Of a stretch of DNA of 64,000 nucleotides, positions 1-7,820 are shown piece by piece. Source of the DNA: Lysobacter enzymogenes (lineage in GTDB: Bacteria; Pseudomonadota; Gammaproteobacteria; Xanthomonadales; Xanthomonadaceae); contig NZ_FNOG01000004.1 in the NCBI RefSeq assembly GCF_900106525.1, positions 289,464 to 353,463 of the forward strand, in the 5' to 3' direction. The notes beneath the pieces are model-generated. The model searched no databases. It was not told the DNA's origin and saw only the letters and a program-made list of their open reading frames with translations. The position numbers and the translations under genes are program-made. Position 1 is the first letter of the stretch, and every line of letters starts with the position of its first letter.

Positions 1-72
1 CTGGATGGTGTTGCGGCGCGGTTCGCGCGGGAACAGGCGCGGGCGGGCGAAGTCGGTGAGGAAGATGGTCAT
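1..72 (-). CDS. N-terminal fragment of an unidentified gene, cut by the window edge
   Basis: On the minus strand an ATG at 72 opens a frame that runs off the left edge (24 codons, beginning MTIFLTDFARPRLF). It has no stop and uses GC-rich third positions like its neighbours, but no clear Shine-Dalgarno is visible and the fragment is too short to name. It lies beyond a GTAG repeat pair from the phospholipase gene, as expected for a separate transcription unit. It could be a chance open frame. Confidence 0.35.
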   Translation of the reverse strand, partial: MTIFLTDFARPRLFPREPRRNTIQ

Positions 73-188
73 GCGGCCATTATCCGGGCGACGGTGGGGT
101 TGGGCGAGCGGTGGCGGTCCGCGGGGCCGCGTTGGTTCGGGCGGGTTGTTGCGGTGGGGTTGTTGGGGGCGCCGGAGGTTGTGGGGGC

Positions 189-268
189 GCGGTCGCGGCT
201 TGCGCCGCTCCTACAGGGGGATCGCGTGGGTGGATCGCTATTTGTAGGAGCGGCGCGAGCCGCGACCG
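189..268. repeat. GTAG/SMAG-like repeat, inverted pair
   Basis: Two copies of a roughly 28-nt imperfect palindrome (CTGTAGGAGCGGCG followed by CGAGCCGCGACCG) face away from each other at 189-216 (minus orientation) and 243-268 (plus orientation). They sit just past the stop of the phospholipase C gene. The GTAG tetranucleotide at one end and the stem-loop core match what is known of SMAG/REP elements in Xanthomonadaceae. On the RNA they would fold into hairpins that could stabilise or end the transcript. Confidence 0.85.
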
Positions 269-275
269 TGGGCGT

Positions 276-2363
276 TCAGATCGCGGCGCCGCTCAACAGC
301 GGATCGGTGCGGCTCACCCGCCCGGTTTCGATATGCCCGGCCAGTCGCCGCAGGAAGCCGGCCGGTGCGTCGCTGGTGATGCTCAGGTCGTACCAGCCGG
401 CGCTGTCGGCGAACGACCAGTGCACATCGACGCTCTGGCCGGGCGCGAGGCGGTAGCTGCGCGCGGGTTCGGCGCTGTAGGCGTTGGCGGCCACGCGCAC
501 GGTGCAGGCGGCGGCGCCGCTGTTTTCGATCGCCAACGCCAGGCGTGCGCGCGGTTTGTCGTACACCGCGATCACGTCCGGGCGCGCGCCGCGCGCGTCG
601 ATGCGGCCGGCGTAGCGGCGGAAATAGCCGTTGGGCCCGTACACGACAAGGCCGTAGGCGCCCTGGGCGTCGGCGATCCAGTAGTCGCTCAGCTGTTTGC
701 CGGATTCGACGGTGTAGGTCCACGGGCCAGCGTCGCCGTTGTCGGCGTAGACCTGGAACACCGCGGCGCGCGGGCCTTGGTTGGCGAACTCCAGCCAGAA
801 CTCGCGCTGCGCCGGTTCGCTCCACGAGGTGACGTAGAGGTCGTAAGGCACGGCGCGCGCGGGTTTGATGCCGCGTTCTTGCGGCGGCAGTGCCGGCGAG
901 GCGGCCGGGTAATCGGGCTTGGCGTAGTAGTACTGTTTCCAGTACGCGTCGTTCATATGCGCATCGGCGGCGGCGACGTCGCGCGCGGTCGCGGGCACGG
1001 CGGTGTCGGCGCCGTCGAAGTCGAACAGCGCGGTGAGGTCGCCGCACACCGCGCGCCGCCATTCGCTGATGTTCGGCTCGGCCACGCCGAAGCGCGTTTC
1101 CAGGAAGCGGATCACCGAGGTGTGGTCGAACACTTCCGAGCTGACCCAACCGCCCTTCGACCACGGCGAGATCGCCAGCATCGGCACGCGGTGGCCCAGG
1201 CCGATCGGCAGGCCGGAGGTGGCCTCGATCTCGCCGGTGGTGTGCACGGTCGAGGCGCCGCGGCCCTGTTGCCACGGCGGCGTTGGCGGCGGCACGTGGT
1301 CGAAGAAGCCGTCGCATTCGTCGTAGGTCAGCAGGAACACGGTCTTGGCCCAGACCGCGGGATTGGCGGTCAGCGCTTCGATGACCTTGGCCACGTACAG
1401 CTCGCCGAACGCCGGGCCCCACCACGGATGCTCGGACGAGGAGAACGGCGGCACCAGCCACGACACTTGCGGCAGCTTGTCGTTGAGCGCGTCTTCGCGC
1501 AGCTTGTCGAGGCCGCGCACGGTCATCGCGCGCTCCCACAGCTGCGAGGCGCGCGGCGCGTTCTTGAACTGGCTGAACCAGGCCAGCGCGTTGCAGTCGT
1601 AGTTGTTGTTGTCGTCGATCTTGTAGCGGCTGAGCAGGAAGTTCAGCGCGGCGTTGTAGGAGCCCGCCGCGCCGTTCTGGTAGATCCGCCACGACACGCC
1701 GGCCTGTTGCAGGCGCTCGGCGTACGTGGTCCAGCCGACGCTGCCGCCGGTGTCGGCCATGTCGTTGCTGGTGTGCACGCCGCTGCCGTCGGCGTTGGCC
1801 GAGGCGCGGCCGCTCATCAGGTACAGGCGATTGGGATTGGTCGGCCCGAGCATCGAGGCGTGATAGGCATCACACACGGTGAAGCTGTCGGCCAGCGGGT
1901 AGTAGTACGGCAGGTCGGCGCGGGTGAAGTAGCCCATCGCCTGCGGCCATTGCACCTGCATCCAGCGGTCGTTGCGGCCCTGGTTCCAGCAATCGTGCAG
2001 GCCGCCCCAGCCGTGGTCGTTGCTGTCCAGCCACTGCGCCCAGGTCTTGCTGGTGTCGAGGTGGTACGGGGTGTAGTCGCGGCCCTTGTAGTTCTGCTGC
2101 CATACCGGCTTGCCGACCTGGCGCAGCGCGCGCGGGTCGTTGAAGCCGCGCACGCCGCTGAGGGTGCCGAAGTAATGGTCGAAGGAGCGGTTCTCCTGCA
2201 TCAGGATCACCACGTGCTGAACGTCTTGAATCGTCCCGCTGACCCGCGCGGGCGCGATCGACAAGGCCTTGGCGATCGACGGCGGCAGCATCGCGCCGGC
2301 GGCGAGCGCGGCGGCGGATTGGCCGGCGAGGCGGAGGAAGTCGCGGCGGGAGGTGTCGGACAT
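276..2363 (-). CDS. Tat-exported phosphocholine-specific phospholipase C
   Basis: A 695-residue enzyme of the bacterial phospholipase C/acid phosphatase superfamily, predicted to release phosphocholine from phosphatidylcholine or sphingomyelin outside the cytoplasm. A twin-arginine signal (SRRDFLR, residues 5-11) precedes a hydrophobic Ala-rich segment. The metal-binding motif ENRSFDH is at residues 57-63 and a second motif, DECDGFFDH, lies about residue 350. Two C-terminal beta-sandwich repeats (DUF756 type) fill about 480-690, giving the PlcN/PlcH layout and length. The ATG at 2363 puts the Tat motif at the extreme N-terminus. A second copy of the same length lies at 56563-58650. Substrate preference and haemolytic activity cannot be read from the sequence. 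Confidence 0.93.
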   Translation of the reverse strand: MSDTSRRDFLRLAGQSAAALAAGAMLPPSIAKALSIAPARVSGTIQDVQHVVILMQENRSFDHYFGTLSGVRGFNDPRALRQVGKPVWQQNYKGRDYTPYHLDTSKTWAQWLDSNDHGWGGLHDCWNQGRNDRWMQVQWPQAMGYFTRADLPYYYPLADSFTVCDAYHASMLGPTNPNRLYLMSGRASANADGSGVHTSNDMADTGGSVGWTTYAERLQQAGVSWRIYQNGAAGSYNAALNFLLSRYKIDDNNNYDCNALAWFSQFKNAPRASQLWERAMTVRGLDKLREDALNDKLPQVSWLVPPFSSSEHPWWGPAFGELYVAKVIEALTANPAVWAKTVFLLTYDECDGFFDHVPPPTPPWQQGRGASTVHTTGEIEATSGLPIGLGHRVPMLAISPWSKGGWVSSEVFDHTSVIRFLETRFGVAEPNISEWRRAVCGDLTALFDFDGADTAVPATARDVAAADAHMNDAYWKQYYYAKPDYPAASPALPPQERGIKPARAVPYDLYVTSWSEPAQREFWLEFANQGPRAAVFQVYADNGDAGPWTYTVESGKQLSDYWIADAQGAYGLVVYGPNGYFRRYAGRIDARGARPDVIAVYDKPRARLALAIENSGAAACTVRVAANAYSAEPARSYRLAPGQSVDVHWSFADSAGWYDLSITSDAPAGFLRRLAGHIETGRVSRTDPLLSGAAI

Positions 2364-2497
2364 GGCGAGGCCTGCGGGGCAAAACGCAGGAACCTAGTGC
2401 GGCGCCGTGACGCGCCGATGACGTCGGCGCGCCCGGTTGCGCGTTCATGCGCGGGTTCGGCGGAAACTGGAACCCGCGCCCGCTTCGACGGCCGGCG

Positions 2498-3073
2498 TCA
2501 ACGCTGTGCGGCGACGATCTTCCTGCGCGAGGGCCAGTACACCGCGAGGTGGGCGACGAACAAGATCGCGGTCATCAACGCCGCGCCTTCCAACAGCATC
2601 GCCCGGTAGCCATCGGCGCCGGGGGGCACGACGCTGCCGTAGCCGATCGCGGCCAGCACATACGGCATCGGCGCTACCACCGTCAGGCCCATGTAGCCGG
2701 GCGCGGTGAGCACCGCGCCCAGCAGCGACACGCCCAGCGCGGCGGCCCGATGCGCGCTGGGCAGACGGAACAGTTTCGGCCGCAGCAGCCACCACGCCGC
2801 GACGGTGAGCAGATAGCCGGCCGGCGGCCCGACGCGCTGCCACGACCATTCCCAATAGCCCGAGCCGGCGATCCACACCGCGGGGATCACGGTCAGCGTC
2901 AGCCAGCACAGCGCGTAGCCGATGCGCGCGGCGACATCGAACGGCCGCAGCCAGCGACTGAGGATCAGGCCGAGGATCGCGACCGCCCAGCCGCCGACCG
3001 TGGCGGCGACGAGGCCGACGACCGGCAGCAGCCAGCGGTAACGGTTCGGGGCGACGCGTTCCTTGTCCTGCAT
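2498..3073 (-). CDS. Multi-spanning membrane protein of unknown function
   Basis: The 191-residue product begins MQDKERVAPNRYRW and contains about five hydrophobic helices (roughly residues 14-36, 50-68, 82-95, 110-130 and 155-180) with Arg/Lys-rich ends, so it is an inner-membrane protein. There are no recognisable catalytic motifs. It lies between icmF and the phospholipase gene on the same strand, but a strong hairpin at 3119-3150 separates it from icmF, so it probably has its own promoter. GC-rich codon use supports a real gene. I do not recognise the family. Confidence 0.75.
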   Translation of the reverse strand: MQDKERVAPNRYRWLLPVVGLVAATVGGWAVAILGLILSRWLRPFDVAARIGYALCWLTLTVIPAVWIAGSGYWEWSWQRVGPPAGYLLTVAAWWLLRPKLFRLPSAHRAAALGVSLLGAVLTAPGYMGLTVVAPMPYVLAAIGYGSVVPPGADGYRAMLLEGAALMTAILFVAHLAVYWPSRRKIVAAQR

Positions 3074-3118
3074 GGCGTTCCTCTCGACTGGGGCCGAAAC
3101 CTTGCGCTTGCGCCCTGC

Positions 3119-3150
3119 GCAAACAGGCCCGCATGCGCGGGCCTGTTTGC
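3119..3150 (-). terminator. Strong hairpin after icmF
   Basis: A perfect 14-bp stem (GCAAACAGGCCCGC and its complement) with a 4-nt ATGC loop starts 11 nt past the icmF stop. The stem ends are AT-rich (AAACAG/CTGTTT), but no long U-tract follows. It probably ends or processes the icmF transcript before the membrane-protein gene. Confidence 0.7.
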
Positions 3151-3160
3151 CTGGAACGGT

Positions 3161-6100
3161 TTACATGTTGCGCCGGTACTCGCCGCCCACGTCGTACAGC
3201 GCATGGCTGATCTGCCCCAGGCTGTGCGTCTTCACCGCCTCCATCAGGCTGGCGAACACGTTGCGGCGCTCGCGCGCCGCGGCCTGCAAGCCGCGCAGCC
3301 CTTCGGCCGCGTAGCTGTTGCGGCTGACCTGATAGGCCTGCACGTTGTCGATCTGCTGGCCCTTCTCGCCTTCGGTCGAGCGGATCAGTTCGATCTCGGT
3401 GACGATGTCGCCGCCGTGGTCCTTCGGCAGGAAGGTGTTGACGCCGACCAGCGGCAGCGAGCCGTCGTGCTTCTTGTGCTCGTAGTACAGGCTCTCTTCC
3501 TGGATCTTGCCGCGCTGGTACATGGTGTCCATCGCGCCGAGCACGCCGCCGCGCTCACTGATCGCTTCGAATTCCTTGTACACCGCCTCTTCGACGATGT
3601 CGGTGAGCTTGTCGACGATGAAGCTGCCCTGCCAGGGGTTCTCGTTGAAGTTCAGCCCCAGCTCTTTGTTGATGATCATCTGGATCGCGACCGCGCGGCG
3701 CACGCTTTCTTCGGTCGGGGTGGTGATGGCTTCGTCGTAGGCGTTGGTGTGCAGGCTGTTGCAGTTGTCGAACAGCGCGTACAGCGCCTGCAAGGTGGTG
3801 CGGATGTCGTTGAACTGGATTTCCTGGGCGTGCAGCGAGCGGCCCGAGGTCTGGATGTGGTACTTCATCATCTGGCTGCGCGGGTCGGCGCCGTAGCGCT
3901 CGCGCATGGCGCGGGCCCAGATGCGGCGGGCGACGCGGCCGATGACGGTGTACTCCGGGTCCATGCCGTTGGAGAAGAAGAACGACAGGTTGGGGGCGAA
4001 GTCGTCGATCTTCATCCCGCGCGCGAGGTAATACTCGACGATAGTGAAGCCGTTGCTCAGGGTGAAGGCGAGCTGGCTGATCGGGTTCGCGCCGGCTTCG
4101 GCGATGTGGTAGCCCGAAATCGACACCGAGTAGAAGTTGCGCACGTTCTTGTCGACGAAGAACTGCTGGATGTCGCCCATCATGCGCAGGGCGAACTCGG
4201 TGCTGAAGATGCAGGTGTTCTGGGCCTGGTCTTCTTTGAGGATGTCGGCCTGCACGGTGCCGCGCACGGTGGCGAGGGTCTTGTCGCGGATCTTCTGGTA
4301 GGTCTCGGCGTCGACGACCTGGTCGCCGGTGACGCCGAGCAGGCCCAGGCCGAGGCCGTCGTTGGTTTCCGGCAGCAGGCCGCTGTATTCGGGGCGCTTG
4401 CGGCCTTCGAAAAGGGCTTCGATCTTGTCGTGGGCTGCGTCCCAGCGCGATTGGTCTTCGCGCAGGTACTTCTCGATCTGCTGGTCGACGGCGGTGTTCA
4501 TGAACATCGCCAGGATGATCGGCGCCGGGCCGTTGATGGTCATCGACACCGAGGTGCTCGGCGCGCACAGGTCGAAGCCGGAGTACAGCTTCTTCATGTC
4601 GTCGAGCGAGGCGATGTTGACGCCGGAGTTGCCGATCTTGCCGAAGATGTCCGGGCGCACGGCCGGGTCTTCGCCGTACAGGGTCACGCTGTCGAACGCG
4701 GTCGACAGACGCGCGGCCGGCTGGCCGACGCTGAGGTAATGGAAGCGGCGGTTGGTACGCTCCGGGGTGCCCTCGCCGGCGAACATGCGGATCGGGTCTT
4801 CGCCGGTGCGGCGGTACGGGTAGACGCCGCCGGTGTAGGGGTAATAGCCCGGCAGGTTTTCCTTCTGCAGGAAGGTCAGCAGCTCGCCCCAGCTCTTGTA
4901 GGTCGGCGCGGCGATCTTCGGGATCTGCTGGTGGCTCAGGGACTCGCGGTAGTTTTCTACGCGGATGACCTTGTCGCGGACTTTGTATTCGTTGACTTCG
5001 TCGGTGATCGACTTCAGGCGGGCGGGCCAGTCGCGCAGCAGCTTCAGCGCTTCGGAGGTCAGCGACTGGACGGCGTCGTTGTAGCGTTGGCGCAGGGTCA
5101 GCAGGGTGCGGTCCACACCTGCGAGTTGCGCGGTCGCGGCTTGCGCCGCTCCTACAGGGGCTTCGGGCAGCAGTGCGTCGGCGGCGTAGAGATCCAACGC
5201 CTTCGGTAACGCGGCGTCTTCGAGGTCGTGCAGCGACTGCCAATACGACTGCGCGCGATCAGCGATCTCAGACTGCGTCTCGATCTGCTTATTGATCGAA
5301 CGCCCCTGCTCCGCGATCTCGGCGAGGTAGCGCACGCGCGCGCCCGGGATCAGCACGGTGGCGCGCGGTTCCTTGAGCTCGGTGTTGACGTCGGGCGTCC
5401 ACTTCTCGGCCGGCAGCGACAGCTTCTCGCGCAGCAGGCGGCACAGGTTGGCGAACATCCAGCTGATGCCGGGGTCGTTGAACTGGCTGGCGATGGTCGG
5501 GTAGACCGGGACGTCCTCATCCTTGGTCTGGAAGGCGACGCGGTTGCGCTTCCACTGCTTGCGCACATCGCGCAGCGCGTCCTCGGCGCCGCGTTTGTCG
5601 AACTTGTTGAGCACCACCAGTTCGGCGTAATCGAGCATGTCGATCTTTTCCAGCTGGCTCGGCGCGCCGAAGTCGCTGGTCATGACGTACATCGGGAAGT
5701 CGACCAGGTCGACGATCTCCGAATCGCTCTGGCCGATGCCGGCGGTTTCGACGATCACCAGGTCGTAGCCGAGGCTGCGCAGGTAGCCGATGCAATCCTT
5801 CAGCACCGTGTTGGTCGCCGAGTTCTGCCGGCGCGTGGCCATCGAGCGCATGTAGACGCGGTGGCTGCGCAACGAGTTCATGCGGATGCGGTCGCCGAGC
5901 AGCGCGCCGCCGGTGCGGCGGCGGGTCGGGTCGACCGAGATCACCGCCATGCGCATCTCGGGGAAGTTGGCGAGGAAGCGATTGAGCAGTTCGTCGGTCA
6001 CCGACGACTTGCCGGCGCCGCCGGTGCCGGTGATGCCGACCACCGGAGTCTTGCCGCCGGCCAGCTGCCACTGCTTGCGCAGGTGGGCGAGCTGGGATTC

Positions 6101-6655
6101 GTCGAACGCGCCCTCTTCGATCGCGCTGAGGGTGCGGCCGATGCTGATTTCATCGCCGATGCTGGAGGCCTGCGGGCTCGATTCGGTCGCCAGGCGCGCG
6201 TCGCTGGCGCGGCGCACCACGTCTTCGATCATCGCCACCAGGCCCATGTGCATGCCGTCGTTGGGGTGGTAGATGCGCTCGACGCCGTAGGCCTGCAGTT
6301 CGCGGATTTCTTCTGGCGTGATCGTGCCGCCGCCGCCGCCGAACACGCGGATGTGGCCGGCGCCGCGTTCTTTGAGCATGTCGACCATGTACTTGAAGTA
6401 TTCGACATGGCCGCCCTGGTAGCTCGACAGCGCGATGCCGTCGGCGTCTTCCTGCAACGCGGCGCGCACCACATCTTCGACCGAGCGGTTGTGGCCGAGG
6501 TGGACGACTTCGGCGCCCTGCCCCTGGATCAGCCGGCGCATGATGTTGATCGCGGCGTCGTGGCCGTCGAACAGGCTGGCGGCGGTAACGAAGCGCAGCG
6601 GGGTCGCGTCGGGCTGGGCGGCGGGGATGTTCGCGGCGGTGGTGCTCATGGGCAT
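3161..6655 (-). CDS. icmF: Fused isobutyryl-CoA mutase (B12-binding, G-protein chaperone and mutase domains)
   Basis: This 1164-residue adenosylcobalamin enzyme interconverts isobutyryl-CoA and n-butyryl-CoA; known family members also act on isovaleryl-/pivalyl-CoA. The N-terminal B12 domain has the DxH motif at D30-G-H32. A MeaB/MeaI-type GTPase follows, with Walker [11 protein letters not shown] around residues 209-218 and [14 protein letters not shown] downstream. The mutase barrel starts near residue 580. IRMFAGEG (about 622-628) has Phe where methylmalonyl-CoA mutase has Tyr, supporting the IcmF assignment. The protein is longer than the usual 1090 or so residues; part of the excess is the linker around 495-510, which is encoded by an in-frame GTAG repeat (5131-5160). 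The ATG at 6655 was chosen as the first start. The nearby isovaleryl-CoA genes fit a branched-acyl-CoA role. Confidence 0.95.
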   Translation of the reverse strand: MPMSTTAANIPAAQPDATPLRFVTAASLFDGHDAAINIMRRLIQGQGAEVVHLGHNRSVEDVVRAALQEDADGIALSSYQGGHVEYFKYMVDMLKERGAGHIRVFGGGGGTITPEEIRELQAYGVERIYHPNDGMHMGLVAMIEDVVRRASDARLATESSPQASSIGDEISIGRTLSAIEEGAFDESQLAHLRKQWQLAGGKTPVVGITGTGGAGKSSVTDELLNRFLANFPEMRMAVISVDPTRRRTGGALLGDRIRMNSLRSHRVYMRSMATRRQNSATNTVLKDCIGYLRSLGYDLVIVETAGIGQSDSEIVDLVDFPMYVMTSDFGAPSQLEKIDMLDYAELVVLNKFDKRGAEDALRDVRKQWKRNRVAFQTKDEDVPVYPTIASQFNDPGISWMFANLCRLLREKLSLPAEKWTPDVNTELKEPRATVLIPGARVRYLAEIAEQGRSINKQIETQSEIADRAQSYWQSLHDLEDAALPKALDLYAADALLPEAPVGAAQAATAQLAGVDRTLLTLRQRYNDAVQSLTSEALKLLRDWPARLKSITDEVNEYKVRDKVIRVENYRESLSHQQIPKIAAPTYKSWGELLTFLQKENLPGYYPYTGGVYPYRRTGEDPIRMFAGEGTPERTNRRFHYLSVGQPAARLSTAFDSVTLYGEDPAVRPDIFGKIGNSGVNIASLDDMKKLYSGFDLCAPSTSVSMTINGPAPIILAMFMNTAVDQQIEKYLREDQSRWDAAHDKIEALFEGRKRPEYSGLLPETNDGLGLGLLGVTGDQVVDAETYQKIRDKTLATVRGTVQADILKEDQAQNTCIFSTEFALRMMGDIQQFFVDKNVRNFYSVSISGYHIAEAGANPISQLAFTLSNGFTIVEYYLARGMKIDDFAPNLSFFFSNGMDPEYTVIGRVARRIWARAMRERYGADPRSQMMKYHIQTSGRSLHAQEIQFNDIRTTLQALYALFDNCNSLHTNAYDEAITTPTEESVRRAVAIQMIINKELGLNFNENPWQGSFIVDKLTDIVEEAVYKEFEAISERGGVLGAMDTMYQRGKIQEESLYYEHKKHDGSLPLVGVNTFLPKDHGGDIVTEIELIRSTEGEKGQQIDNVQAYQVSRNSYAAEGLRGLQAAARERRNVFASLMEAVKTHSLGQISHALYDVGGEYRRNM
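5131..5160 (-). repeat. GTAG/SMAG-like repeat inside the icmF coding region
   Basis: Read on the coding (minus) strand, the same palindrome found between genes elsewhere in the window (CCTGTAGGAGCGGCGCAAGC, then CGCGACCG) lies within icmF. It is translated in frame as [12 protein letters not shown] in the linker between the GTPase and mutase domains. It introduces no stop and keeps the frame. It is the only copy in the window that lies inside a convincing gene, and the only one not in a local inverted pair. Confidence 0.85.
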
Positions 6656-6884
6656 CTCGATACGCAGGACGGTCTGCGCGTATTGTAGCTCTGTGCGCGC
6701 CGCCCCGGTTTGCCCCGCGCGTGCGGGGGCGTAGGGAGGCGCGGCGCTAGCGGAGTCCGGCGGCGGGCGTCAATAGGGGCTGTGCGGCGCGGGTGCGCCG
6801 GAAGTGACTGGACGGTCGCAAGCGGCGACAACGGCCGGTTCGATACGTCGCGGCGCCAAGCCGCACTGCCCCATGCAATCCCCC

Positions 6885-6983
6885 TGTAGGAGCGGCGCGA
6901 GCCGCGACCGCGAAGCCTGCGCTCGCGTCGAACCTTGCGTCGTAGTTGCGTTGTCGCGGTCGCGGCTCGCGCCGCTCCTACAG
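6885..6983. repeat. GTAG/SMAG-like repeat, inverted pair, in the icmF upstream gap
   Basis: The 6656-7202 gap holds a plus-oriented copy (6885-6912) and a minus-oriented copy (6955-6983) of the GTAG palindrome with GTAG ends outermost, separated by about 42 nt. Short open frames across this region translate the repeat and are not credible genes. Nothing else was recognised in the gap; no cobalamin riboswitch was seen upstream of icmF. Confidence 0.85.
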
Positions 6984-7202
6984 GGGGATTTCAGGCGGCT
7001 TTGCCGGCATTGCCGGGTCGGTGTGCGGGCGCAACAAACGTCGCGAGCGTCAACCGCTTCGCGCTGCAACCGTTTTCCAGCAAGCCGGCCTTCAGCAATC
7101 CGGCGCATCCGTGAATGCGCGCAGGCGCGCCGTCAACAGCGGCGCGGGCGTGGCGTTGTCTGCGGTAACCGGCGGGTGGCCGCCGGATCGAGGAGAACGA
7201 TC

Positions 7203-7520
7203 ATGGCTATGCGTCCTTTGATGGTGGCGGCGGTATTGGGTGTGGCGACGCTGGCGGGCGTGCATGCGCCGCAGGCGCAGGCGCGCGCTTACGTGGATGT
7301 GGACGTGCGCGTGGCCCCGCCGCCGCCGCGTTACGAGCGGGTGCGGGTGCGTCCGGGTTATGTGTGGACGCCGGGTTATTGGAGCTGGAACGGCCGCCGC
7401 CACGTGTGGATCGGCGGCAACTACGTGGTCGCGCGTCCGGGGTATGCCTATGTCGGGCCGCGCTGGGTGTCGTACGGGCCGGCGTGGCGCTTCCATGGCG
7501 GGCGTTGGGTGCGTCGCTGA
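7203..7520 (+). CDS. Small exported protein with YXWGXW-type aromatic repeats
   Basis: A 105-residue product with a signal peptide (MAMRPLMVAAVLGVATLAG, cleavage near AQA) followed by a short Val/Pro-rich stretch. The rest is Trp/Tyr/Gly-rich repeats such as GYVWTPGYWSWNG and RHVWIGGNYV. This pattern matches the YXWGXW repeat family (PF12779), small periplasmic or surface proteins of unknown role. The ATG at 7203 follows a GAGGAGA ribosome site at 6-7 nt and starts directly with the signal peptide; longer frames upstream only read through the repeats. The gene appears to be monocistronic. Confidence 0.82.
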   Translation: MAMRPLMVAAVLGVATLAGVHAPQAQARAYVDVDVRVAPPPPRYERVRVRPGYVWTPGYWSWNGRRHVWIGGNYVVARPGYAYVGPRWVSYGPAWRFHGGRWVRR

Positions 7521-7567
7521 GCGGTCGCGGGCGGAGGCGCAGTGCAGAACCCAGCCATGCAGAAGCA

Positions 7568-7642
7568 AAATGGATTCCGGCTTTCGCCGGAATGACGGCG
7601 GGTTTCGGAATGACGGCGGGTTCCGAAATGACGACGGGTTAG
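7568..7642. repeat. GGAATGACGG-type repeat cluster
   Basis: A hairpin (ATTCCGGCTTTCGCCGGAAT) is followed by decayed tandem copies of its right arm (GGAATGACGGCGGGTT, then GAAATGACGACGGG). The same repeat class recurs at 31632 and 63843. It fills most of the 300-bp gap between the YXWGXW gene and the protease-hydrolase gene; the rest of the gap shows nothing. Confidence 0.7.
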
Positions 7643-7820
7643 CGTCGATGCGCTGATTCCGCGTCCGCTAGCGCGACGCGCCTCGATACGGGCGCGTCGC
7701 GCATCCGCCTGGCCGCGTCCTGCGGCCCGATGCGGCGCACGGCACCGTATCCGCGCGACGCACCTGCATCCCTGCCCGCCGCATCCGGCGGCGGCTTCGC
7801 GTCCCTGCAGCGCCGTTCGC

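Noticed and set aside
111-2609. 832-codon open frame antisense to the phospholipase C gene
   Set aside because: High GC leaves few stops on the opposite strand; the translation is low-complexity Ala/Arg/Val with no motif, while the minus-strand frame encodes a complete enzyme.
2447-5209. 920-codon frame antisense to icmF
   Set aside because: Low-complexity reading of the opposite strand of an undoubted enzyme gene.
6656-7202. Cobalamin riboswitch upstream of icmF
   Set aside because: No B12-box-like conserved core seen; the gap is mostly GTAG repeats.
6804-7202. N-terminal extension of the YXWGXW-repeat gene
   Set aside because: It would translate the GTAG repeats; the ATG at 7203 has a ribosome site and starts the signal peptide.
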